This document shows, one piece after another, positions 1 through 9,566 of a DNA stretch of 64,000 nt. Positions within the stretch are counted from its first letter, which is position 1. Every line of letters begins with the position of its first letter. Source of the DNA: Adenophora triphylla var. japonica (lineage: Eukaryota > Streptophyta > Magnoliopsida > Asterales > Campanulaceae); assembly GCA_022495995.1 (NCBI GenBank), contig JAFEMH010000522.1, forward strand, positions 197,001 through 261,000. Direction: 5' to 3'. The notes beneath the pieces were generated by a model that searched no databases, was not told the origin of the DNA, and saw only the letters and a list, made by a program, of their open reading frames with translations. Both the position numbers and the translations under genes were made by a program.

Positions 1-1069
1 TAGGAATGAAAGGAATAAAGGTGCCCAAATCAGTTTCGATTCTCCTTTTTCTTTCAGCATTTTCTCTGGCTAACTGATAGGATGATTTTGGAGTAGGCTT
101 GGACTTTTTGGAAGGTGGAGGAGCTGATTTTCTAGCTGTTTGCTTTTGTCGGTTAGGGGAAAGAACGGATGCAATCGGCTTGTCATCATCATCAGAAGAA
201 GCAGGTTGAGGAGCATTTACCAGTAAGGTAGAGGTCGGTAAGGCAGCATCGGTTTCTCTAACTTTTGGTCGGCTAGCTTTCTTCTTCGGTTGGACAGCTG
301 GCTTACCGGTTGAGGGTTTGGCTTCTATGATGATTCTTGCAAAATCAAACTTATCAAAAGATTTGCAGAATGATTGAGGATATTTTGGTTGTTTGGTTGA
401 GGCAGCAAGGACGACTGGGATCTTTCTCAAGGCACGGCTAATCAGAAGGTAATGGCACGATTTGGCTTTATTTGGCTTGAAAGAGGGCTTTTCCTTTTGG
501 TACTTCTTGAAGGCAATCAGGATAATCCGGTAGAGGAAAGAGCACCAATTGAAGTCATTCTGAAGAATGATGGCTGCAATGGCTTCCCACTATATCATGG
601 TGATACAATGATGGGAGCCTGATTGGCAGATGAAGCATCGATCAACCACTTCGGCAAGGGCATAGTAAACGGCTTCAAAATCATCTTTCTTGTTTGCCTC
701 ACCGGTTACAAAGGGGTCAGATCCACGAACCCTAGTCCAAGCAACAATCATATCTTTCATCAAAATGGAATACAAACTGATGGAAGTAAGGTCAGGGAAG
801 GCGACAGCAATGGTTGCAGGGCTAAAGGTGATGGGAACTCCGGCAGCGGTTGAAATGATATTTTCATTCTCATCCAGAACTCCATTATCAAACAGCTCAT
901 TGACCAACTCGTAGAAAATATCTTCATTCCCTTCCAGCATCATGAACGAAATAACTCCGGTAGCCATGAACAAAGCTTAAAGAATCTTCCCTTCTTCAGA
1001 GTCAAAGAAACTGGGAAGAATGTAACCTCCATAAATGTCTTTCTTGATTGAGGAAGGTTTAGGAGCCAT
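1..1069 (-). pseudogene. Env-like ORF2 of Copia-1 (5' part, continues off the left edge)
   Basis: The frame begins at an ATG at 1069-1067 (MAPK...) and runs leftwards to the window edge. In-frame stops lie at 977-979 and 590-592; otherwise it is open. The first third is a globular region with no motif I can name. From about base 350 downwards it becomes rich in Lys, Pro and Ser (for example KPAVQPKKKASRPK). The counterpart in Copia-2 (27495-31713) also starts MAPK and has a globular N-terminus followed by a Pro/Ser-rich basic part, so both belong to the extra ORF after pol of SIRE elements. Its function is unknown; 'env-like' is a positional name. I see no clear signal peptide in the visible part. 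A CAG with a pyrimidine-rich run directly precedes the ATG, so a 5'UTR intron is possible. Confidence 0.7.
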
Positions 1070-1302
1070 CTGTGAAACAAATAAACATCAAACTAACATT
1101 TTAAGTTAGAATCGAAGAAACATAGCATTATACATTATAGGTGATGTTTAATAACATTCGAGTTTGAGAAATCTGGGCATCATCAAGTTTTGAAAGGGCT
1201 TTGAGTTTAACGAGAAGTTTGCCAGAGATCTTGAAAGTGAAGAGAAGGATTGAACACAGATGAATCTGAAGATTAAGAGTTCTTTGCCAGTTGCTTTTGT
1301 TT

Positions 1303-1303
<1 letters not shown>

Positions 1304-1350
<47 letters not shown>
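1304..1350. repeat. (AG)n microsatellite in the predicted ORF2 leader
   Basis: About 23 AG dinucleotides; on the coding (minus) strand this is a CT run between the internal TATA box and the ORF2 start. CT-rich leaders are common downstream of plant TATA promoters. Confidence 0.9.
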
Positions 1351-1354
<4 letters not shown>

Positions 1355-1386
1355 TAGGAAAGTTTGAAGGTTTGCTTTTGAAATCC

Positions 1387-1394
1387 TTTTATAA
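1387..1394 (-). promoter_or_regulatory. Internal TATA box upstream of Copia-1 ORF2
   Basis: On the minus strand a TATAAAAGG-type box lies about 320 bases upstream of the ORF2 start at 1069. It sits far inside the element, well after pol. Copia-2 has a TATA box in the same relative place (27351-27360). This placement fits a separate promoter for ORF2; that is inference. Confidence 0.5.
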
Positions 1395-2040
1395 GGTGAG
1401 AGAAGGAGGGAAGACGAAAAGGTGTGTTGGTTAAATCAGAGGCAGTTCAAACGTTTTTAACTGTCATGCACATAAATTAACACATTTAATTCACGATCTT
1501 AAATATGAGACATGAAAATAGGGGACGTGTGTGCAGCAGTTATACTAAAATGTAATAAAGAACAAAAAGATAACCTTTTCGATAAATAAGAATGATACAG
1601 AGATTACCTTTTTGATCAATTATTTGAAATTGATCTATCTTGAAAAAGAAAGATTGGGGACAGGTCAAGGGGAAGACTGATGTGACAGCAAGGAAATGAT
1701 GACAATGAGCCGGTTAAAAACGGATTAGAAATTACGATCCGGCCGCAGTTCGTCGGTTAGGCAAATAGACGGTTAGATGGCTAACCGATCAGGTGCAATG
1801 ACCGGTTAGAGAGAAATTTGCACCGGTTAGGGGCCATCGGTTAGGGACATCTCTTACTGGTTAGGGATACCGGTTATGTATGCCGGTTAGAGGTGTCGGT
1901 TAGGTATTCTTGCACACCAATTAGATGAACCAGTTAGGGGCACCGGTTAGCAACAGTATATGAGGGACCACCTTGATCTCAGTTGATAGCTTACACAGAT
2001 AGCAAAGTTAGCACAATATATTAATGAATATCAATCATGC
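1395..2040 (-). other. Copia-1 spacer between pol and ORF2, with CGGTTAG motif cluster
   Basis: No coding sequence is evident. Between 1697 and 1950 the motif CGGTTAG, often as ACCGGTTAGG, occurs about a dozen times (for example near 1755, 1803, 1823, 1838, 1882, 1895, 1941) with unrelated spacer sequence between copies. The same motif is dense in the Copia-1 5' LTR (54600-55680) and recurs in its gag and pol-proximal regions. Confidence 0.8.
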
Positions 2041-2187
2041 CTAATTCTCCTCTAAGGAGTGATCCTTGAGGAAGTGGTATTTGATGTCTATGTGCTTAGT
2101 CTTTAAATGCATCACAGGATTGTTGGAGACTGAAATGGCTGAGGTGTTGTCATAGTAAATGGGACACACTTCTTGGGGAATTTTATA
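2041..2187 (-). pseudogene. Copia-1 RNase H C-terminal fragment
   Basis: Read on the minus strand from 2187 this encodes the C-terminal part of a Copia RNase H, with the diagnostic DNTSAISVSNNPVMH and a following HIDIKYHFLKDH. It continues directly from the fragment ending at 33722; the Copia-2 insertion and its duplicated GTCCA separate the two halves. The frame ends at a stop about 2040, soon after LKDH, well before the end of the homologous domain in Copia-2 (26571-26871). The C-terminus is therefore shortened or replaced. Confidence 0.85.
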
Positions 2188-2192
2188 GTCCA
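2188..2192. other. Target-site duplication GTCCA, left copy
   Basis: GTCCA directly precedes the TG of the Copia-2 left LTR; the matching copy is at 33717-33721. It marks integration of Copia-2 into Copia-1 RNase H. Confidence 0.9.
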
Positions 2193-2426
2193 TGTTGGGT
2201 ATGCATATTTTAACCCTCCTATTTTGTATTAGATTTGATTGATACCATAACCTCCTGTCTATTTTAAGGACTTTAGGACCCTATGTAATGAAGCTTAGAC
2301 TTCAATTTTTTAGCTAAGTCCATTTTATAGAATAGGTTAAAATTAGGCTTGAAGACTGGCACAAGACTCATTGGATTGGAGAGTTGCAGCTCAGCAGTAT
2401 CAAACCGCCCCTCAGAACCGCACATG
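2193..2426 (+). repeat. Truncated Copia-2 LTR (first 234 bp)
   Basis: Matches the first part of the 3' LTR starting at 32224, including the run around CTCATTGGATTGGAGAG, and stops where Gypsy A begins. It is much closer to the 3' LTR than to the LTR at 19708, supporting it as the partner of the 33716 end. Confidence 0.88.
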
Positions 2427-3862
2427 TGAAATTACCCGGATCCGAGCAGGCCTCGCGGCCCCGGCATCTGGCATTTCCCCGCTTTGCAGCGTTTTCAGGT
2501 TGGAGGTGTCTCGCCGTTTGTTTTCGCATTTGTAGAGTCGCCACGCCGTTTTTATTAAGCCCAAAACATTGAAAAAGGGCATCAGTTTAAAGATAATTTT
2601 AAACTGTTTTTTGTGTGATGAGATTTTGAGTTCGGAGGTCAGATGACTCCCGGGAAGAGAATATTAGAATATTAGAGCTCACCCGAGTAGCCTCGTAAAA
2701 CGAGTCTTTCGGATACCCCTAATATCCTTTAAATGTTGTGTGTGTGTGTGTGTGTGTGCTTTTAAAAATGCATGCTGTATCGGATGTCTACATTGTATGC
2801 TATGTATGAAAATGTATTGAAATAGTAATGGAAGGAAGCCTTACCAATGTTGGTTCGCGTCTGTCTTCCGCTGGGGAATGGTGTTTGAGGTCGGAGTAGC
2901 GTTCCGGTACGGATCGGGATTGCTTCGGGAGATGCCGGTTGTCCGCGGACAGAGTTTCGGCGTGAGTTGAGGTTGTAGGCTGCGTTCGGGCAGAGGTTCG
3001 GCGTGCGTGGGGATCGTCGGGATCACTCGGGCAGAGGTTCGGCGTGCGTTGTGGTGGCAGGAGTCACTCGGGCAGAGTTTCGGCGTGGTTTGGGATCGTC
3101 GGTTTGACTCGGAAAGAGCCGGGACACCGTGGAAAGACCAGGCAAGGCCTCGAAGTACCACGAGGGGCCTCAGAGTACCTCGAGAGTGCCTCGGGGCAGC
3201 GCGGGAGCGTCTCGGGAGCGCTCGGGGAGGCTTCGGAGCACCACAAGGGAGCTCGGAAGGCCTCGGAAGGATCCGAAAGGGGCCGGGAGTGCCTCAAGAG
3301 GACTTAGAGGGGAGCCAGAAGGCTAAGGGAGGAAGAGAGAAGAGGGAGGTGTGTGAAAATGAGGAGGGGGAGCCCTCTATTTATAGTAAAAATTTCGGAG
3401 CAAAGAGGTCCGTATGGACCTTCTTGGTTATCCAGAATTTTGGATTTCCTCGATTTGAGGGAATCTGCAATGATGGTGAATATTCTGGAATGATGATGTC
3501 CCCGAGCAATAAGGTCCGTGACGGACCATCTTGCATGCAAAGAGGTCCGTACGGACTCAACTCTGCAGGGAGTAATCATTTCTCCCGAGATTTGAGGGAA
3601 TATTGTGGACTTTAAGGGAATTTAGTAATCATTGACACAAAGAGGTCCGTACGGACCTTAATTGCTTTTCTGATTTCCTGAAAATTCCCAAAAGGTCCTT
3701 TTGTCCCTTTTTATCCCAGGAAGGCTCCTCCCTTGGTTTGGTTGGGGGTTTGAGAGGGTTTTGAGAGGGTTTTGAGTGAGAGAGGTCTCTGAGACTACGT
3801 GGATGAGTCTGCGGTGTTTCCCGTGTGCTTGAAAGGGGGTGATCCAGATTGGGGTACTTACA
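2427..3862 (-). repeat. Gypsy A 3' LTR
   Basis: Starts TGAAATTACCCGG and ends GGGTACTTACA; on the element's strand it reads TGTAAGTACCCC...TTTCA. It pairs with 18183-19594. It contains a minus-strand TATA box (3377-3386), a (GT)n run (2736-2758), and four copies of the GGTCCGTACGGACC palindrome or near-copies at about 3407, 3513, 3544 and 3644. All four lie upstream of the TATA box on the element strand. GAGTCGCCA at 2535-2543 is an extra copy of the primer-binding core. Confidence 0.9.
3377..3386 (-). promoter_or_regulatory. TATA box of Gypsy A 3' LTR
   Basis: CTATAAATAG on the minus strand, in the expected U3/R position; an equivalent box is at 19112-19121 in the other LTR. Confidence 0.6.
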
Positions 3863-3904
3863 GAAGCCCCTCGACGACGTCACTTATGAAAGAAGTGGGG
3901 TCGC

Positions 3905-4430
3905 CGATAAGATAAGGGTCCTAATCTGGATCGCGTGCTGGGAGAGGAAGTGACCGTGAGGGTCAATGTGAGGACGTGGTGGTGTCCTTTTGTGTGACCG
4001 TTTAGGTCAATAGGCTGGACCCTGTGATAGGATTCCTACGTATCCCTGGCGGGAATCAAGCCTGGTCGTAGTTCGGGTGTGGGGTGAGTGTTTTGTGAAT
4101 GCGGGCGTGGTGGTGCCCTGAAGTGTCGTGTGACCGCCGAGGTCAGTGGTGAGGACGTGGTGGTGTCCTGGGTGACCGCATAGGTCGATGTGGAGGACGT
4201 GGTGGTGTCCTAGGTGACCGTATAGGTCGATGGCTGGACCCTGTGATAGGATTCCTACGTATCCCTGGCGGGAATCAAGCCTGGTCGTAGTTCAGAGGTC
4301 GTGAAATCTGTGAGTGCGGGCGTGGTGCCCTGAAGTGTTGTGTGACCGCCGAGGTCAGTGATAAGGACGGGGTGGTGTCCTAAGATGTGGTGACCGCCGA
4401 GGTCAATTGTGAGGACGTGGTGGCGTCCTG
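3905..4430. repeat. Gypsy A 3' region: alternating hairpin repeat
   Basis: Two small inverted repeats alternate. One is TGACC-N5-GGTCA with varying loops (GTTTA, GCCGA, and GCATA or GTATA in copies lacking the outer T/A pair; example 3995-4009). The other is AGGAC-GTGGTGGT-GTCCT (example 3971-3988). Two longer copies of the CTACG...CGTAG module (4030-4075, 4250-4294) are embedded. No coding sequence is seen here. Confidence 0.8.
4030..4294. other. Two copies of the CTACG/CGTAG hairpin module
   Basis: At 4036-4071 and 4255-4290 an outer CTACG...CGTAG pair encloses an inner TCCC-TGGC-GGGA hairpin. Related copies occur at 11823-11864, 37715-37756, 41829-41875 and, in the opposite orientation, 57195-57243. 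Confidence 0.6.
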
Positions 4431-4489
4431 GGATGGAAATTTTACGATTTTCCTAATCGGGTGGTTTAAGGCCTTCCGGGCCGGAGATA

Positions 4490-4925
4490 GAGTGAGGACT
4501 TGAATCGTCTTCTGATTGCGGTTGGTGCCACGCTGGAGGACTTTGAATCGTCTTCTGGTTGCGGTTGGTGCCACGCTGGAGGACTTTGAATCGTCATCTG
4601 GCGGCGGTTGGTGCCACGCTGGAGGACTTTGAATCGTCATCCCAGCGGCGGTTGGTGCCACGCCGGGAGGACTTTGAATCGTCATCCGCGGCGGTTGGTG
4701 CCACGCCGGGAGGACTTTGAATCGTCATCTGCGGCGGTTGGTGCCACGCTGGAGGACTTTGAATCGTCATCATGGCGGCGGTTGGTGCCACGCCGGGAGG
4801 ACTTTGAATCGTCATCTCGGCGGCGGTCTTTGATGTAATGCGCGAGGACTTTGAATCGTCTTCTAGCCGCAGCTTTGATGTAATGCGCGAGGACTTTGAA
4901 TCGTCTTCTAGCCGCTTGATGTAAT
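4490..4925. repeat. Gypsy A 3' region: ~42-bp tandem repeat
   Basis: About nine copies of a unit containing GAGGACTTTGAATCGTC and GGCGGTTGGTGCCACGCC. The latter folds as GGCG / CGCC around an inner TGG-TG-CCA. Right-hand copies are shorter and diverged. Tandem repeats in this position are known for Ogre/Tat elements. Confidence 0.85.
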
Positions 4926-5503
4926 GCGCGAGACTTTGAATCGAGCGCAGTGGAGGCTGCCTTGTGCTTCGAGAGGCGTAGATGCCTTTGTGTTTTTGCA
5001 TGTTGAGTAGAAGATTGGACTTACGATGACTGCCGTGCTTGCGTTGCCGTTGAAGTGGGCAAGGATGACGGCCGGTGATTGCTTCCCATTTGGCATTTTG
5101 GAGGCGCTTCGTGCCTTGGGACTTGTACTCGGAGGTGTTGGCTCCTTCTTGTGCTTGTTTTGTCGTTGAGTGGGCAAGGATGATGATCGGTGCTGGGGAT
5201 ATGCAGTCTTGTATGACTTCCTTTCGACTTGTCGGAGGAGCTCGGGCCTTACTTGATGGCCGGTGCTTGCGCTGCCGTTGAAGTGGGCGAAGTTCGGGCT
5301 TACATCCGACCGGCCCATTGAATTGCTGGGGATGCGTGACCTTGTAGGGGCCCTTTTCCGTTGGGAAGATGACTTCGACCTCCAGCTGGTTGAGTTGTCG
5401 CTGAGCGGAGGCGTCTTCAGCCTCGATATTCGTGCTGGGAGGTGTTGGCTCCTTCTTGAATTGCCGTCGGGCGTTTTGGATTGCCGTTGGAGTGGGCGAG
5501 GAC

Positions 5504-5845
5504 CGGTCTTACGCTGACGGCCGGGGATTGAATTGCCGTTGAAGTGGGCGAGGACCGGTCTTACGCTGACGGCCGGTGGTTGAATTGCCGTTGAAGTGGG
5601 CGAGGTCCGGTCTTACGCTGACGGCCGGTGGTTGAATTGCCGTTGAGTGGCGAGGACCGGTCTTACGCTGACGGCCCGTGGTTGAATTGCCGTTGAAGTG
5701 GGCGAGGACCGGTCTTACGCTGACGGCCGGTGGTTGAATTGCCGTTGAAGTGGCGAGGACCGGTCTTACGCCGACGGCCGGTGGTTGAATTGCCGTTTAA
5801 GTGGGCGAGACCGGTCTTACGCCGACGGCCGGTGGTTGAATTGAA
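5504..5845. repeat. Gypsy A 3' region: ~52-bp tandem repeat
   Basis: About six copies of a unit containing TTGAATTGCCGTTGAAGTGG and GACCGGTC, then GACGGCCGGT. The unit holds the palindrome GACCGGTC, and its ACCGG and CCGGT ends can pair. Diverged relatives of the unit extend left to about 5030. Confidence 0.85.
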
Positions 5846-5947
5846 GGGTTAGGGACCATTCTCGCACTTGGATTTGCCGGAAAAGGCCTTAGGACCCAGG
5901 GCAAGGATTATAAGGGCAGGAAAGTAATTTGGCCCCCTCTTGCAAAG

Positions 5948-5992
5948 AGGTCCGTACGGACCAACCTGGTTGCAAAGAGGTCCGTACGGACC
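5948..5992. promoter_or_regulatory. Palindrome pair upstream of antisense gene 1
   Basis: Two perfect AGGTCCGTACGGACC copies at 5948-5962 and 5978-5992, 30 bp apart start to start, about 160 bp upstream of the ATG at 6150. The same pair with the same 30-bp spacing is in the LTR at 19247/19277. Confidence 0.75.
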
Positions 5993-6149
5993 ACTTTGGT
6001 TTTTTACAGTTCCCAGGTTTTGACCGGGTTAAATAACCGAGGCCCCCTTCATTTCTTCTTCTTCCAGTGCGTGAACCAGCGAGAGAGAAAGAGAGAAAAC
6101 TCCATTTTTGTCCAAAATCTTCCATTTTTCTTAGCTTGAATTGCTTGCA

Positions 6150-9094
6150 ATGGCGGAGGGATCTCGAAGGAGTCGTCGTCAACGCAGCCAAGAAGTGGTC
6201 GAGCAACGGATGGAGCTTCAAAGAAATTGGATCTCGTTCGTTCCATCTTCGAAGAACCCGGATGTTTTGTATCCGAATCCGGAGGTGCACAATCGTCGCT
6301 CCATGAACGTCGGGGAGGTAAGAAATCTGTTCCGTTTTGATTCCCTGCTCGAATTTGTTGAATGCTAGAACTAGGTTTTAGTTTTTCGCATTTTTTGAAT
6401 TTTTTGTTATTATTTTATGCCTTTTTGTGAAATTCTTGATGAATTGTTGAAAATGGACATGTAAAAATTGTGGGTATGTGTATTTTGTGCAGAAATGTGT
6501 AGATTAGCTCTTATTTGTGAAAATAAAGTGCCTATCTAGTGAATTGCATGCTTTGGTGTTTTGTACCTAATGCTATTTATGTATGTACATTATGAGAAAA
6601 ATTATCGTGTAGTGATAATTTTTGTGAAAAAATGTGACACGTGCCGTGTTTTGTGACGGGTTATATGTGAAAGTGTGTGCCGTGTAGGGACGGATTTTTT
6701 TTTTTGAAAAATGTGTTATGCATATGTGTCGTGCCGTGTGTGCCATGTTTTTGGGTGACGGACTTTGTGGGGAAAATATGTGCAATATGTGCCGTGTTTT
6801 TGTGACGGGTTACATGTGGCTTTGCCGTGTTGGGACGGACCTTTTTTTTTTTTTTTTTTTTTTTTGAAAATGTGTCATGTAGGGTTTAATCCCCCTTTTT
6901 TTTTCTTTTGAGAAAATGTGTACAAGTGTGCCGTGTTTTTGTGACGGACTGCATGGGAAAAATTATATGCATGATATATGTGAAAATTATGTGCATTATA
7001 TGTGCCGTGTTTTGTGACGGTATATATGTGCCTTTATATTAAGTACTGTGATTGACGTACCTTTGCTGTGTTTACATGCAGGATGCGGGGCTTATGGCCG
7101 GGAAGGCCAAGAGGATGAAGACTCGGGATCGCTCGAGGCCGTTGTTGAGCCGCGGCAATGATGCCCCGATATTTCCGTGGACGGTAGGCCGAGTCCCCTG
7201 AGGCCGGTCTACGCTTCGGCCTGGAGGTGTTCGTCGAGAACCCGGGCCGGAGTTTCGATACGAGGAAGAACAAGAGCGTCTTCCTTGGCCTTTCCGAGTA
7301 CCGGTGGGATACCACCCACACCTTCCATCCGAGCCGGGAGAGGTGACGGTGACGCCGACCGACTTTGCCGCGATCACCGGGCTTTCCTTCAAAGGAGGGC
7401 CGGTGCTGGAGGGATATGATCTCCGATGTGGTGCCGACCGAGCCGCCGGGCTTTCGAGCCTCGTTCTCGCAGGGGCCTGGGCATGCTGTATAGTGACGTG
7501 GAGCCGAAGATCACGGCCAGCATTGGGGCCTACATCCGGGTACCGGCCAGTGACAATGAGCAAGCTTGGCGCGCTCCTTTTGTGGTATGCACCGTCCGAG
7601 ACTTTGTTCTCGAACCACGCGACCGCAGCCTCCCTTTGCTTTGTTGAGAGCTTGATTGACTGGGATAGGGTCTCGCGACATTGCTTGGGGCGAGGCGGCT
7701 TGGCCGAGCTCTACTTCTCCTTGGACCGGTTTAGCCGGGGTGGCCAGCCCGTTGGCCTGCTTTTGACTTTGCTCGAGGTATGAGTTTATTGCCGTTTTTT
7801 GATTTAGCAACTTGTCATTTCTCCATTGTCTTTTGCACCGAGCCTTCTCTGCTTTTTTTTTTGTCACGTGTGTGGTTTTATGAGGTTTTCCAAAGTGCTT
7901 CCCGTGGGATAGAGATCCGGGCCGTTGCCGCGCACCCGCTATGTCGGGCCGGGCTCGTACGGCGAGGAAGAGGAGGACCACAGGGGGAAGCTCACCATCG
8001 CCTACGGGGATGTGCAGTGAGCCGTCCTGGAGAGGGATAGCCCTGAGGGGTTCGTCTTGTTCCCGTGGCCCGGTATGAGGGGGATGAGTTCGAGGGGGCT
8101 CCCGAGGTGACAAATAGCGGCGGAAGATGCCGCGGGGCTTGACTTGTGATGTCATGTATCCGGGGAGCGGGTCTTCGGGCAAGATGGCCCCTGTGCTTCC
8201 CGTGGCTCCGAGGGATCCTCCCTTTGGGATGCTTGATTCCCGGGACATGGACGTGCTTGACTTCGAGAGGTACCTTGGCGGTGTCGGCGCCGAGGAGTTC
8301 ATTTTGTATGGAGAGGAGTACGGGGCCTTCGTGAGGAGGAAGCTGAGGACGCCGCAGTGCACCGGCGCGGAGAGAGAGGCCGGCCCGCAGCTCCCCTGCA
8401 GGTTCCGATGCCGGACCGGATTTCACGTACGTCCGCGGGGACGGATCGAGGAGGAGGGTGTCTCGTACTGCCCGAGCAGCTCCCGCCGCATACAGAGTGG
8501 ACCCCGATAGATCGCGAGTGTGCCGACTCTTTTCCATCTTGGCATCTTTTCTCGTATTTTTCTCTTTTTGTTGTTGAGTATAACCGTATTGCCGAGCGTT
8601 TCCTTGGCCGCTTGTTGGTGCAGTCCCGGGAGAGCCTATGATATGCCGACTCGCCGTTACGTGGCGATGAGGTCCTTCGCTAAGAAGATGGCGTCGAAGA
8701 TGTCCCGCCGGCCTCGCGTCGTGTGCCGCCAGACGAGCCTATGCCTTCGAGGCATTCTCAGACGTTCCTCCGCCTAGAGCCGAGCCTGAGCCGCAGCAGA
8801 GGGACCTTTTGAGGGGGCGGCATAGCATGGATGCCGGACGTCTTCGGAGCCGCAGGCCTTCGAGGGAGCAGCCCTTTTATCGCTCATGCCTCCGCATGGC
8901 GCACTGTGGTGAGGGTTCCTCGTAGCCTTCTTTCTTTGATCCTTTCGCCGGATTTGATCCTTCCGAGTACTTTTCGTGGGAGCCTCGCGGTGCTCAGATT
9001 CCGACGACGAGGATGTGACGGGCGAGTTCGCCGGGATGCCCGACTTTTCTTTGGAGGACCTCGCGAGGATGATGATGCCGAGGATTCCGATTAG
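6150..9094 (+). pseudogene. Antisense gene 1 of Gypsy A: plant-mobile-domain-like protein, degraded
   Basis: This plus-strand gene is antisense to gag-pol. Exon 1 is 6150-6317 (MAEGSRRSRRQRS..., 56 codons, phase 0) and ends at a GT donor. The intron is 6318-7081 and exon 2 starts at 7082. Frameshifts follow, but 7304-7783 clearly encodes a plant-mobile-domain (PMD) pattern: a VTVTPTDFAAITGLSFKGGPV block, then DWDRVSRH...GLAELYFSLDR. A second intron probably follows at about 7780, and VWFYEVF resumes at about 7866. The region from 8000 to 9094 has only short diverged frames. PMD genes are known both as host genes and inside Gypsy and MuDR elements; their biochemical role is not established. 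Reading-frame damage makes this copy a likely pseudogene. Confidence 0.65.
6318..7081 (+). other. Intron 1 of antisense gene 1, with CCGT...ACGG hairpins
   Basis: GT donor at 6318 and TTTACATGCAG acceptor ending at 7081; exon phase is 0 on the 5' side. The intron is T-rich. It holds seven copies of an inverted repeat with constant stem CCGT/ACGG and variable loop between 6644 and 7020 (starts 6644, 6680, 6734, 6792, 6825, 6931, 7005). Confidence 0.65.
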
Positions 9095-9566
9095 TATTCA
9101 TTTGCTTTCCCTCTTTTCATATCCCTCTTTTTTTGTTTAGCAAACGTACATTTATTGGTACCTGTAATAAAACACATATATTTGCATGGCAAACAGCATT
9201 TTATTTTAAGATGTTATGTCATTTATTTTTGTGATTCCCGGGAATTGTCCTAGAAATTGTTGCTATTATTATTTTTTATTTTGTGCATGCCACGGGAGCT
9301 GAGAGTGTGTTTGCGGGTAGTGTATGTTTGCCGGGAATGGCTTTGGCCAGTGTTTGGGCAGTTTGGAGCAAGGTTTTGCTGAGGACAGTGGTTGTTGTAC
9401 TGTTTGCTGGGGAAATAGGTTCTGTTTGCAAGGAGGTCCGTACGGACATACCTTGCTTTTGGGAAGGACATAAATGCTTTACAGTGTCTGGTTCTTCCTC
9501 ATTTCCCCATTTGCAGCCATTTTCGAGCTTTCTTCCCCATTTTCTCTAGGAACCTCCATTTTTGCC
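9095..9566 (+). other. AT-rich spacer and upstream region of antisense gene 2
   Basis: No coding potential is recognised. A single copy of the family palindrome (AGGTCCGTACGGAC, 9434-9447) lies 120 bp upstream of the ATG at 9567, mirroring the pair upstream of antisense gene 1. Confidence 0.55.

Noticed and set aside
1697..1950. CGGTTAG repeats as interstitial telomere-like DNA
   Set aside because: Plant telomere repeat is TTTAGGG; here copies are dispersed with unrelated spacers and confined to Copia-1.
4594..5318. ORFs with DDDSKSSRRGTNRR-type repeats
   Set aside because: Generated by the ~42-bp tandem repeat of the Gypsy A 3' region, not a gene.
5263..5517. Plus-strand ORF of 84 codons
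   Set aside because: Lies in diverged copies of the Gypsy A 3' tandem repeat; no domain and no support.
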